In this document: positions 8,791-17,364 of the stretch, in pieces
Layout of the letters: every line of letters begins with the position of its first letter
Position numbering within the stretch: position 1 is the stretch's first letter
Origin: an uncultured Bacteroidales bacterium
Lineage (GTDB): Bacteria; Bacteroidota; Bacteroidia; Bacteroidales; UBA932
Direction of reading: 5' to 3'
NCBI GenBank assembly: GCA_944326385.1
Contig: CALVDT010000091.1
Coordinates: 1 to 33,781, forward strand
Length of the DNA stretch: 33,781 nucleotides
Made by a program: the position numbers and the translations under genes
The notes under the pieces: model-generated
Seen by the model: the letters and a program-made list of their open reading frames with translations, nothing else
Told to the model about the DNA's origin: nothing
The model's database searches: none

Positions 8791-10050
8791 TCAGGCGCCG
8801 AAGTTATCGTAGAGGATATTCTCCGGAGGAACTCCAAGGCTGTCGAGCAGGTTTACAACCGATGATGACATCATAGGAGGTCCGCACATCAGGTAAAGTG
8901 CATCTTCCGGAGCTTCATGATTCTTCAGATAAGTCTCGTAGAGGACCGTATGGACGAATCCGGCTGTGTAAGCCACGCCTGCCGCATCTGCTGCAGGATC
9001 CGGTCTGTCGAGAGCAAGATGGAACTTGAAGTTAGGGAATTCTTTCTCGAGAGCATGGTAATCATCGAGATAGAATGCTTCCTTCAGACTTCTCGCACCA
9101 TAGAAGAAGTTCACCTTCCTGGTGGTCTTCTCTGTCTTGAACAGATGCATGATATGGCTTCTCATCGGTGCCATGCCTGCTCCACCTCCGATGAAAATGA
9201 GCTCCTGGTCATCAGGGAGATTGTCCGGCAGGAAGAATTCACCGTACGGGCCGGAGATAGTCACCTTGTCACCCGGCTTCAGAGAGAAGATGTATGAAGA
9301 ACATACACCAGGGTTTACCGGTACGAATTTCTTCGTGGCGCGGTCCATCGGCGGAGTGGCGATCCTGACGTTGAGTTTGATTATATCTCCTTCTGCAGGA
9401 TAGCAGGCCATCGAGTAGGCTCTGATGGTAGGGACGGTATTCACCATCTTCAGATCGAATACGCCCATCTTCTCCCAGTCCTCGCGGTACTGTTCATCTA
9501 CATCGATATTCCTGTAATCCACTGTTACCGCAGGAACATCCACCTGTATGTATCCGCCTGGACGGAAATGCAGATGTTCCCCCTCAGGAAGCTTCACCAC
9601 GAATTCCTTGATGAATGTGGATACGTTATGGTTCGATACCACTTCACATTCCCACTTCTTGACGCTGAGTGCAGATTCTGAAATCTGTATCTTCATGTCC
9701 TCCTTTACCTTCACCTGGCATCCGAGTCTCCAGTGGTTGTTTATCTGTTTGCGGTTGAAGAAACCTGTCTCGGTAGGCAGGATTGTCCCGCCTCCGGAAA
9801 TCACCTGGCACTTGCACTGTCCGCAGCTTCCTTTGCCGCCGCATGCGGATGAAAGGAAGATCTTCTGCTCTGCGAGAGTGTTGAGCAGGGATGAGCCTGG
9901 GGTGACCTCTATCACCTTCTTGCCGTCATTGATATCTATCTTGACTTTTCCTGCAGGCGTGAGCTTGATTTTCACGAACAGGAGCACTGCCACAAGCAAA
10001 ACGGTAATTACGACTATGGTAATTACGGCTGATATGATCGTAGTAAACAT
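8791..10050 (-). CDS. nqrF: Na+-translocating NADH:quinone oxidoreductase subunit F
   Basis: NADH-oxidising entry subunit of Na+-NQR. The 419 residues hold one N-terminal membrane helix (about 4-26) and then a ferredoxin-type [2Fe-2S] domain with ligands C70, C76, C79 and C111. An FAD domain (RAYSMACYP) and an NADH domain (FIGGGAGMAPMRSH, later LMCGPPMM) follow. Electrons pass NADH to FAD to 2Fe-2S and then to the membrane subunits. It is the last gene of nqrABCDEF, 15 bases after nqrE, and ends at the shared terminator. Length and order are standard. Confidence 0.97.
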   Translation of the reverse strand: MFTTIISAVITIVVITVLLVAVLLFVKIKLTPAGKVKIDINDGKKVIEVTPGSSLLNTLAEQKIFLSSACGGKGSCGQCKCQVISGGGTILPTETGFFNRKQINNHWRLGCQVKVKEDMKIQISESALSVKKWECEVVSNHNVSTFIKEFVVKLPEGEHLHFRPGGYIQVDVPAVTVDYRNIDVDEQYREDWEKMGVFDLKMVNTVPTIRAYSMACYPAEGDIIKLNVRIATPPMDRATKKFVPVNPGVCSSYIFSLKPGDKVTISGPYGEFFLPDNLPDDQELIFIGGGAGMAPMRSHIMHLFKTEKTTRKVNFFYGARSLKEAFYLDDYHALEKEFPNFKFHLALDRPDPAADAAGVAYTAGFVHTVLYETYLKNHEAPEDALYLMCGPPMMSSSVVNLLDSLGVPPENILYDNFGA

Positions 10051-10065
10051 CGTTCTCCTCCTGCT

Positions 10066-10674
10066 TTAAAGTTGAATACCCATGAATGTCATGAAAGATA
10101 TGGCCATAAGCCCCACGGTAATGAAGGTTATTCCGAGCCCCTTCAGCGCATCCGGGACATTGGAGTACTCCATCTTCTCCCTGATGGCAGCCAGTGTGAC
10201 TATGGCCAGGAACCAGCCGATACCGGATCCCAATGCGTAGACCGTAGCCTCGCCTACATTGACGAAGTCTCTCTCCTGCATGAAAAGAGAACCTCCGAGG
10301 ATTGCGCAGTTCACTGCTATGAGAGGGAGGAAGATCCCGAGCTGGGAATACAGGGTAGGGGCGAATTTCTCCACCACCATTTCCACTATCTGTGTTATGG
10401 CTGCCACTACTGCGATGAATATGATGAAGCTGAGGAAGCTCAGATCCACATCTGGAAGTCCTGCCCATGCAAGTGCGCCAGCCTTGAGGACATACTCATT
10501 CAGCAGATAGTTTATAGGAAGTGTCACAAGAAGAACGAAGATCACTGCAATACCCAAACCGGTAGCCGTCTTCACATTTTTAGATACCGCCAGATACGAG
10601 CACATGCCCAGAAAGTAGGCGAATATCATGTTATCAATAAAGATTGACTTTACGAACAAGCTTATATATTCCAT
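10066..10674 (-). CDS. nqrE: Na+-NQR subunit E
   Basis: Integral membrane subunit (202 residues, about six helices) homologous to NqrD and RnfA; with NqrD it forms the central part of the Na+ pump and carries a shared iron centre. The N-terminus [24 protein letters not shown] and the cysteine in the [11 protein letters not shown] helix are typical. It lies 17 bases after nqrD and 15 before nqrF, in one operon. Confidence 0.96.
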   Translation of the reverse strand: MEYISLFVKSIFIDNMIFAYFLGMCSYLAVSKNVKTATGLGIAVIFVLLVTLPINYLLNEYVLKAGALAWAGLPDVDLSFLSFIIFIAVVAAITQIVEMVVEKFAPTLYSQLGIFLPLIAVNCAILGGSLFMQERDFVNVGEATVYALGSGIGWFLAIVTLAAIREKMEYSNVPDALKGLGITFITVGLMAISFMTFMGIQL

Positions 10675-10691
10675 TTCGATTTGAGTTTATG

Positions 10692-11315
10692 TTATTTTTC
10701 CTGCAGATCTTTCTGGAAGCTTCTCTGTATCCACACGATAAGACCAAGGAGAATAAGAGCCATAGGAGGCAGGATCACGAGTCCGTTGTCCATATATCCT
10801 GCGTCGTAGAACGACTGCGGGATTATCCTGAACCCGAACAGTGTCCCGGATCCGAGAAGCTCACGGAAGAAAGCCACTACGACGAGTATCAGACCGTAGC
10901 CGGCTCCGTTTGCCAGACCGTCCAGAAGGGAAGGTATCGGCTTGTTGCCAAGGGCATATGCCTCTATACGTCCCATCACGATGCAGTTTGTTATTATAAG
11001 CCCGACATATACCGAGAGCTGTTTGCTGATGCTGTAAGAATATGCTTTCAATATCTGGTCGACAAGTATCACCATCAGCGCGACAACCACAAGCTGGACG
11101 ATGATTCGGATCCTGTTCGGGATGGTGTTTCTCAATAATGAAACCACGAAGCTGGAAAGCCCTGTGACTATTATGACTGACAAAGCCATGACGCATGCCC
11201 CCTTCATCTGTACGGTGACGGCCAGAGATGAGCAGATTCCAAGCACCAGGACAGTGACAGGATTGCCTTTGAAGATAGGCTTCAACAATACTTCTTTGAA
11301 ATTTATATCACTCAT
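10692..11315 (-). CDS. nqrD: Na+-NQR subunit D
   Basis: Integral membrane subunit (207 residues, about six helices), the pseudo-symmetric partner of NqrE. Landmarks are NPVTVLVLGICSSLAVT near the N-terminus and GLIITNCIVMGRIEAYA in the middle; the two cysteines in these helices match the family's iron-binding positions. It is 15 bases downstream of nqrC and 17 upstream of nqrE. Confidence 0.96.
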   Translation of the reverse strand: MSDINFKEVLLKPIFKGNPVTVLVLGICSSLAVTVQMKGACVMALSVIIVTGLSSFVVSLLRNTIPNRIRIIVQLVVVALMVILVDQILKAYSYSISKQLSVYVGLIITNCIVMGRIEAYALGNKPIPSLLDGLANGAGYGLILVVVAFFRELLGSGTLFGFRIIPQSFYDAGYMDNGLVILPPMALILLGLIVWIQRSFQKDLQEK

Positions 11316-11330
11316 GATGAATTTCCTCCG

Positions 11331-12203
11331 TTATTTTACAGTTTCATCGCCCTCAGCAGCGGCCTGATTCCCGGTACATGCATTGTCCTGGACCGGAGTG
11401 TCAGAGACTTCGGAAACCGGAGCAGCGGCTTTAGCCAGATAAGGCTGGTAATATTTAGCCCAGAGATTGATGCTCTTTCCGAGGGCCTGTGAAGTAATGG
11501 TGGCTCCGCTGATGGCATCCACACAGTCCGGTATGCCGTCATGTTTTCCCTTTTCCACTGCAAAGACAGTTTCCCCTTCACCTAAGGATTTGCCTATGAA
11601 CGAATTGTAGAATGGAGCTTCAGCTATCTTGGCACCAAGACCCGGAGTCTCTCCCTTGTGGTCGAATATGGCTCCTTCTATAGTCCTGCCATCGTCATCG
11701 AGTGCGATATAGCCCCATATCGGTCCCCAGAGACCTGCACCGTAGCACGGGATGACAGTGATTGTCTTGCCGTTGATGTTGAATATGAAAACCGGAAGCC
11801 TGAGGGATTCCAGCAGAGAAGTCTTTCCCGCCTCGTCCTTGGCATCGGCTATCTTCTTCAGAATATCGTTCTGCTTCTTCAGGTCAGCGGTGGAAGGGAC
11901 CTTGATTTTCCTCGGATCATCCTTTCCCAGTTCCAGGTGGCCTTTCACTTCCCCGTTTCCATCCACCTCAAAAGCATCGATAATGTGTTCAGTGTACATT
12001 TCAAGTACATCGGTATTCTCGTCGATGGAGACATTTTCATCCGCCTGTGCAGCCGCTGTCAGCACTTTCGTTATGGTCTCTATCTTGATATTCTCGTTCT
12101 GCTTGTCCTGCAGGCCCATGGCCACGAAAGCCAGGATAGCTGCGACCAGAACCACGAGTACAACCGAGTATATTACAGTATATGTGTTTCCGTTCGTATT
12201 CAT
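11331..12203 (-). CDS. nqrC: Na+-NQR subunit C
   Basis: Membrane-anchored, extracytoplasmic subunit carrying a covalent FMN. It has one N-terminal helix (about residues 8-30) and a soluble FMN-binding domain. The flavinylation motif SGATIT covers residues 232-237, with the linked threonine at T235. The 290 residues include a low-complexity tail of about 35 after YQPYLA, rich in Ala, Glu, Asp and Val, which is not part of the usual fold. The start giving MNTNGNTYTVIYS is 13 bases after the nqrB stop; an upstream in-frame start would overlap nqrB and add a non-membrane leader. Flavinylation needs an ApbE enzyme, which is not in this window. Confidence 0.96.
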   Translation of the reverse strand: MNTNGNTYTVIYSVVLVVLVAAILAFVAMGLQDKQNENIKIETITKVLTAAAQADENVSIDENTDVLEMYTEHIIDAFEVDGNGEVKGHLELGKDDPRKIKVPSTADLKKQNDILKKIADAKDEAGKTSLLESLRLPVFIFNINGKTITVIPCYGAGLWGPIWGYIALDDDGRTIEGAIFDHKGETPGLGAKIAEAPFYNSFIGKSLGEGETVFAVEKGKHDGIPDCVDAISGATITSQALGKSINLWAKYYQPYLAKAAAPVSEVSDTPVQDNACTGNQAAAEGDETVK

Positions 12204-12216
12204 ACCTGATATAATA

Positions 12217-13392
12217 TTAAGCGGTTTTGATTTTTCTGGTCCTTCTGCTGATGGCACCGTTTATCACATAGTGGTCGATGAGCGGTGCGAATGTGTTCAT
12301 GAGCAGGATAGCGAGCATCATGCCCTCCGGATAGCCCGGGTTGAACAGCCTTACTGTGACGGCAAGGGCGCCGACCAGGAAGCCGTATATCCATTTGCCG
12401 GTTTCAGTCTGGGCCGATGTCACAGGATCGGTAGCCATGAAGACTGTACCGAAAAGGAATCCGCCCATTGCAAGCTGCCAGTAGCCCGGAAGATCGGTCG
12501 CCCCGACTGCAAAACCGAGATAGCCCATGGCAAGACCGCCTATGACGGATGAAAGCATTATCTTCCAGCTTGCCACTCCTGTCCATATAAGGACAATGGC
12601 ACCGATAAGGATCGCGATGACTGATGTTTCACCCACACAGCCGGGGATGATGCCGGCTACAAGATCCCAGAGAGAGGTGCCTGCAGTCTGCAGTCCGTCT
12701 ACCGACGGATGAGCCAGAGGTGTCGCTCCTGAAAATCCGTCCACAAGTCCGTTTCCGCAGGCGAATGCCTTGCCTTCGGCAAGGTATCTTGTCATGCCCG
12801 GTGTCCAGATCGTGTCACCTGACATCGTGCTCGGGTAGGAGAAGAACAGGAAGGCTCGTGCGAGGAGTGCCGGATTCCATATGTTCATACCCGTGCCGCC
12901 GAAGACCTCCTTGCCGAGAATCACTGCGAATGCCACCGCAAGGGCTAGCATCCAGAGGGGCACGTCTGCCGGGACAATCAGAGGAATGATCATACCGGTC
13001 ACAAGGTAACCCTCGTTCACTTCGTGTCCGCGTATCTGGGCCGAAATGAATTCTATGGCAAGACCTACGATATATGACACAAGATAAAGCGGAATGACCT
13101 TTACAAGACCATAGCCTACTATGTTCCAGAAGCCCCATTCTTCAAGACCGAAAGCCAGCTTGTGCTGGAATCCGGTGTTCCAGATTCCGAACAGCATGGC
13201 AGGCACGAGAGCCAGGACCATGATGATCATGATTCTTTTCAAGTCTACGCAGTCCCTTATGTGCGCCCCCTTTCTGGTGACAGTGTCAGGAACATACAGG
13301 AATGACTCAAAAGCATCGAAAGTAGAATGCAGAAAACCGAATCTGCCGCCTTTTTCAAAGGCAGGTTTTATTTTATCGATAAATTTTCTCAT
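12217..13392 (-). CDS. nqrB: Na+-NQR subunit B
   Basis: Largest membrane subunit of Na+-NQR (391 residues, about ten helices), carrying covalent FMN and riboflavin and taking part in Na+ transfer and quinone reduction. The flavinylation motif SGATPLAHP is present, with threonine T224. Other typical segments are KRIMIIMVLALVPAMLFGIWN, GMIIPLIVPADVPLW and FMATDPVTSAQT. The N-terminal soluble stretch FEKGGRFGFLHSTFDAFESF is normal for the family. nqrA lies 12 bases upstream. Confidence 0.97.
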   Translation of the reverse strand: MRKFIDKIKPAFEKGGRFGFLHSTFDAFESFLYVPDTVTRKGAHIRDCVDLKRIMIIMVLALVPAMLFGIWNTGFQHKLAFGLEEWGFWNIVGYGLVKVIPLYLVSYIVGLAIEFISAQIRGHEVNEGYLVTGMIIPLIVPADVPLWMLALAVAFAVILGKEVFGGTGMNIWNPALLARAFLFFSYPSTMSGDTIWTPGMTRYLAEGKAFACGNGLVDGFSGATPLAHPSVDGLQTAGTSLWDLVAGIIPGCVGETSVIAILIGAIVLIWTGVASWKIMLSSVIGGLAMGYLGFAVGATDLPGYWQLAMGGFLFGTVFMATDPVTSAQTETGKWIYGFLVGALAVTVRLFNPGYPEGMMLAILLMNTFAPLIDHYVINGAISRRTRKIKTA

Positions 13393-13404
13393 AACTAGCT
13401 GATT

Positions 13405-14760
13405 TTAAGCCATTTCTTTCAACATCAGATTGATCCCGTCCGAAAGAATCGACTGGATTTCTATTTTGGAAGGGCAGACATATTCACATAAGGCCAGATC
13501 CTCTTCGATGACCTCGTATATGCCGAACTGCTCCATCTTGTCGATGTTGCCTGCCATGCAGGCCTTGATGAGGTAGACAGGGAAAATGTCCATAGGCAGA
13601 ACCTTGGAATATACGTCCGACATGACGAAGGCGCGCGGACCGCCATGGAGGTTCGTGTCCAGACTGTATTTCTTTTTCGGTGTCAGCCATGAGAAATAGG
13701 TGTGGGAAGCACTGAACTGGCTTGACCTGAAAGGTTTTGCCCATCCGAAGAGTTCATGCTCGTTCCCTTCCTTGACAAGGGTTATCTGGTTGTCGAAGAA
13801 TCCGAGGAAACCGTCGCTTCCGACATTTGTCCCGGTGAGGACATCTCCGCTGATGAAGCGTATTCCGGTATCCGTATTGCAGAATTCCCGGATATCGTTC
13901 ATGGACATGCCTGCGATTCCCTTTACGTATGACGGCTCCTTCGCTTCAGGACCTGTCACGGCGACAAGTCTGGTCATGTCGTATCTGCCGGTATTGAAAA
14001 GCTTGCCGATGGCAGCAGTCATCGTGAGGGATACAGTCCAGACCACATCTCCTTTGACGATAGGTGATATATGGCTTATCTGCACTCCGACGTTCCCGGC
14101 CGGATGTTTTCCTCCGAATATATGGGGTACTATGTTCTCGAGTTTGTGGAATGGAGAGCTGGAATAGGTCTCGCGATGGAAAGATACGTGGACGCCCCCT
14201 TTGGTGAGTCTGTTCAGGACATTGATGCCTGTCTGTATGTTCTCGAACTCGTCCTTGAGCGTGAATTCAAGGTCGGCGGCCAGAGGAGCCGTGCTGAATG
14301 CCGAAATGAAGATGGCTTTAGGCTTGTCGGCAGGTTTCGCGATGATTCCGTAAGGTCTCTGCACCAGGGCAGGCCAGAGTCCGCTTTTCAGGAGCTTCTC
14401 CTTGATGCCGGCTTCGTCAAGCGCATTGGGTTTTGCAGCTCCGAAATCCACGGATTTCTGTTCTTTGTCCGCCTTGATGCGGATTTCAAGCAACTTCCTT
14501 TTCTCTCCGCGGACGATCTCCGAGACAGTTCCGCTTACAGGGGAAGTGAAAAGAATCTCAGGGGTTACCTTGTCGGCAAATACAGGTGATCCTGCAAGCA
14601 GCGTATCTCCCTCCCGGACGAGAAGCCTTGGTATGAGACCTCTGAAATCGACAGGTTTTACGGCTATGGTATCAGGGGTGATCACCTTCTTTGCTTTCGG
14701 GACTGCAGACCCGGCTATCGGGATGTCCAGTCCTTGTTTCAATTCGATGATGTTTGACAT
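13405..14760 (-). CDS. nqrA: Na+-NQR subunit A
   Basis: Soluble cytoplasmic subunit of Na+-NQR (451 residues), linked to quinone binding. The N-terminal KQGLDIPIAGSAVP and the following RnfC-like barrel-sandwich segment (LLVREGDTLLAGSPVFADK) are diagnostic. The middle has GKHPAGNVGVQISHISP, and the C-terminus ends in EYVCPSKIEIQSILSDGINLMLKEMA. First gene of the operon. It is divergent from the helicase gene with only 74 bases between starts, so the two promoters must be packed closely or overlap. Confidence 0.97.
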   Translation of the reverse strand: MSNIIELKQGLDIPIAGSAVPKAKKVITPDTIAVKPVDFRGLIPRLLVREGDTLLAGSPVFADKVTPEILFTSPVSGTVSEIVRGEKRKLLEIRIKADKEQKSVDFGAAKPNALDEAGIKEKLLKSGLWPALVQRPYGIIAKPADKPKAIFISAFSTAPLAADLEFTLKDEFENIQTGINVLNRLTKGGVHVSFHRETYSSSPFHKLENIVPHIFGGKHPAGNVGVQISHISPIVKGDVVWTVSLTMTAAIGKLFNTGRYDMTRLVAVTGPEAKEPSYVKGIAGMSMNDIREFCNTDTGIRFISGDVLTGTNVGSDGFLGFFDNQITLVKEGNEHELFGWAKPFRSSQFSASHTYFSWLTPKKKYSLDTNLHGGPRAFVMSDVYSKVLPMDIFPVYLIKACMAGNIDKMEQFGIYEVIEEDLALCEYVCPSKIEIQSILSDGINLMLKEMA

Positions 14761-14798
14761 TATATAAACCGTTTTTGCGTATTTTCATTTGACCGCCG

Positions 14799-14806
14799 CG
14801 AAGATA
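14799..14806 (-). promoter_or_regulatory. Possible -7 element of the nqr operon
   Basis: TATCTTCG on the minus strand differs from TAnnTTTG at one base and lies about 40 bases before nqrA. No -33 element is seen at the right distance, so support is weak. Confidence 0.3.
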
Positions 14807-14834
14807 CTTAAATTTTTCGTAATTTCGCGCCATT

Positions 14835-17252
14835 ATGAAAAACAAAATGAGTGCTATTTTTCAAGGGCTTAATCAGGAGCAGAAAGATGCCGTCAGCTGT
14901 ACCGGAGGACCGGTGCTTATAGTGGCGGGAGCGGGGTCGGGCAAGACCAGGGTTTTGACAAGCAGGATAGCATATATCCTTGAGAGCGGATGCCCTCCGG
15001 AGCATGTACTCGCTTTGACATTTACCAAGAAGGCAGCCACGGAAATGAAGGAAAGGATTGCGCTTATGGTAGGGGAGAAGGCGGCCAGAAGACTGTGCAT
15101 GGGTACGTTCCATTCGGTGTTCATCCGTTTCCTTCGGGAATTCGCGGAAAGCATAGGGTACAGGAAGGATTTCACCATATATGACACCGGCGACTCCGTG
15201 AGTGCGATAAAGACCTGTCTGAAAGAGCTGCAGCTCGACGAGAAGGTATACAAGCCAAAGGATGTCCTGTCCAGAATTTCCATGGCGAAGAACAATCTCA
15301 CCACGGCTGCGGCTTACGCCAGAAACGCGCAGGCCGTCCAGAACGATGCGGCCGCCAGAAAACCGAGGATTTTCGAGATCTATGCCTTGTACGACAAGAA
15401 ATGCAGGCAGTCCAATGTCATGGATTTTGATGATATCCTGCTGAATATGAACATTCTGCTGAGGGACAATCCCGAGGCTGCCGAATCCATATCATCGCGT
15501 TTCCTCTATATAATGGTGGACGAGTATCAGGATACCAATATCTCCCAATATCTGATACTGAAGAAATTGAGTGCCGCCCATCACAATATCTGCGTAGTGG
15601 GCGATGACTCGCAGTCGATTTATGCATTCCGCGGAGCGAAGATAGAGAATATCCTGAACTTCAAGAAAGATTACCCGGGATGCAGGCTTTTCAGGCTGGA
15701 AAGGAACTACCGCTCGACAAAGACTATAGTCGAGGCTGCAAATTCATTGATATCAAGGAATTCAGCGCGTATACCGAAAAAATGCTGGTCAGGGGAGGAG
15801 GAAGGCGAAAGGATAAAACTGGTAAGCGCCTATACCGAACAGGAAGAGGCTTTTCTGGTATCGGCCGAGATACTGTCGAAGATACATTCCGCTTCGGCAT
15901 CGTATAAGGATTTCGCCATCCTGTACAGGACAAATTCGCAGTCCAGAGCCTTGGAGGAAGCCCTCAGACGCAGGAATCTTCCGTACAGGATTTATTCGGG
16001 CAATTCCTTTTTCGACAGGGCGGAGGTGAAGGATCTCATGGCATATTTCAAACTGGCTGCCAATATCGATGATGACGAGTCATTCAGGCGAGTGCTGAAC
16101 AAGCCTGTCAGGGGAATAGGCAATACATCCCTTGCGGCATTGACCGCTGCTGCGGCAGACAAGGAGACCACGCTTTTCAAGGCTGCCTTTTCAGACGATC
16201 TATGCGATTATGGACTCAAGCCGGCGGCGGTCGACAAGATCAGGGGCTTCTGCAGGATGATCGACGGTTTTGCCATGAAGGTGAATAAGGATGATGCCGG
16301 AGACCTTGCGGTGTCCATTGCTGTCGAATCAGGGATTCTCGGGTTTTACAAGGGCGACATGAGTGTGGAGGGCATGGCAAAGGCTGCGAATGTGGAGGAG
16401 CTGCTGAACAGTGTGAAGACATTTGTCGAGGAGAGGAAGAATGAATATTTCGAGGAAATGCTTGCCGGGGCATCCGGGGATGATGTGGAGATCACTTCTG
16501 CAGACCTGCCAGCTGTCACACTCGGGGATTTCCTGGAAAATGTTTCCCTTCTCAGTGCAGTAGATGTGGAGGATGATGAGGATTCGGACAATAAGATCAC
16601 CCTCATGACAGCGCATTCTTCCAAGGGACTCGAGTTTCCGTATGTATTCGTGACCGGGATGGAGGAGAATCTTTTCCCTTCCGGCGGATTTCTGGCGTCC
16701 GAAAGCGAAATTGAAGAAGAAAGACGTCTTTTCTACGTGGCCATGACCAGGGCCAAGAAGGCCTTGTGGCTTACGTTTGCCTCGACCAGGATGCGTAATG
16801 GAAAACATGAATCGAATTATCCGAGCCGCTTTATAAAGGAAATCGACAGGGCCTATATACAGAATCCGCTCGACTCTGACAGTATGTCCTCCCGTCAGCA
16901 GGTGTCAGAGGAATATCATGGCGGACGTTTCCAGGGCAGGATGCCGTCTGACAGGAACCGTCATGAAAACGGCAAGCCCGCCGCCGGGCGGAGTTCCGGA
17001 GTCACTCCATTCAGAAAACCCCTTCAGCCGGTCGGACCGAGATCGTCGGATTATGATTTCGTACCCTCACCCGTGATGCAGCTGGCTGCAGGTCAGCGCG
17101 TCGAGCATAACAGATTCGGTTTCGGCTATATTAGGGAAATCACCGGTGATGCTGCCGGGAGGAAGGCAAAAATAGCCTTTGACGACTATGGAGAGAAGAT
17201 TCTGATGCTCAATTATGCAAAAATCCGGATTGTGGATGTTGACGGGAAATGA
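14835..17252 (+). CDS. uvrD: UvrD/PcrA-type DNA helicase
   Basis: Superfamily 1A 3'-5' helicase that unwinds DNA in excision and mismatch repair and clears replication forks. All motifs appear in order: the Q motif (LNQEQKDAV), Walker A GAGSGKT at residues 32-38, DEYQDTN near 229, GDDSQSIYAFRGA, RNYRST, TAHSSKGLEFPYVFVTGMEENLFP-type motif V and EEERRLFYVAMTRAKKAL. A low-complexity linker of about 80 residues leads to a C-terminal Tudor-like module (GQRVEHNRFGFGYIREI), which in PcrA/UvrD contacts RNA polymerase. Length is 805 residues. An ATG at 14847 (MSAIFQ) is another possible start. A TAATTTCG box only 7 bases before the start would give an almost leaderless mRNA. Confidence 0.95.
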   Translation: MKNKMSAIFQGLNQEQKDAVSCTGGPVLIVAGAGSGKTRVLTSRIAYILESGCPPEHVLALTFTKKAATEMKERIALMVGEKAARRLCMGTFHSVFIRFLREFAESIGYRKDFTIYDTGDSVSAIKTCLKELQLDEKVYKPKDVLSRISMAKNNLTTAAAYARNAQAVQNDAAARKPRIFEIYALYDKKCRQSNVMDFDDILLNMNILLRDNPEAAESISSRFLYIMVDEYQDTNISQYLILKKLSAAHHNICVVGDDSQSIYAFRGAKIENILNFKKDYPGCRLFRLERNYRSTKTIVEAANSLISRNSARIPKKCWSGEEEGERIKLVSAYTEQEEAFLVSAEILSKIHSASASYKDFAILYRTNSQSRALEEALRRRNLPYRIYSGNSFFDRAEVKDLMAYFKLAANIDDDESFRRVLNKPVRGIGNTSLAALTAAAADKETTLFKAAFSDDLCDYGLKPAAVDKIRGFCRMIDGFAMKVNKDDAGDLAVSIAVESGILGFYKGDMSVEGMAKAANVEELLNSVKTFVEERKNEYFEEMLAGASGDDVEITSADLPAVTLGDFLENVSLLSAVDVEDDEDSDNKITLMTAHSSKGLEFPYVFVTGMEENLFPSGGFLASESEIEEERRLFYVAMTRAKKALWLTFASTRMRNGKHESNYPSRFIKEIDRAYIQNPLDSDSMSSRQQVSEEYHGGRFQGRMPSDRNRHENGKPAAGRSSGVTPFRKPLQPVGPRSSDYDFVPSPVMQLAAGQRVEHNRFGFGYIREITGDAAGRKAKIAFDDYGEKILMLNYAKIRIVDVDGK

Positions 17253-17268
17253 AAAATCTTTATCTTTG
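17238..17268 (+). promoter_or_regulatory. Promoter of the thioredoxin-lipoprotein gene
   Basis: GTTG (17238-17241), 19 bp, then TATCTTTG (17261-17268): close to the full consensus. The -33 element lies inside the last codons of the helicase gene. Transcription would start near 17274, giving a leader of about 90 bases. Confidence 0.7.
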
Positions 17269-17306
17269 CGACGAAGTTTTTCATAGTTTAAGTTTAGGTT
17301 AAGTAG

Positions 17307-17354
17307 CGTGGGTGACTCAAAAGTACCCTTTTGGGTCGGCCACGTGAATTTTTT
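17307..17354 (+). terminator. Long leader hairpin with T-tract, candidate attenuator or terminator
   Basis: Two stacked stems, CGTGG/CCACG (17307-17311 with 17340-17344) and a 10-bp stem with one G-U pair (17314-17323 with 17328-17337), are separated by a 2x2 internal loop and capped by TACC. Six T follow at 17349-17354. It ends 10 bases before the lipoprotein ATG and lies downstream of that gene's promoter. It could end the helicase transcript, attenuate the lipoprotein gene, or do both. Confidence 0.6.
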
Positions 17355-17364
17355 ATCCGGCATT

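Noticed and set aside
14820-14827. TAATTTCG as -7 box of the helicase gene
   Set aside because: One mismatch, no -33 element, and only 7 bases before the start codon; not enough to list as a promoter.
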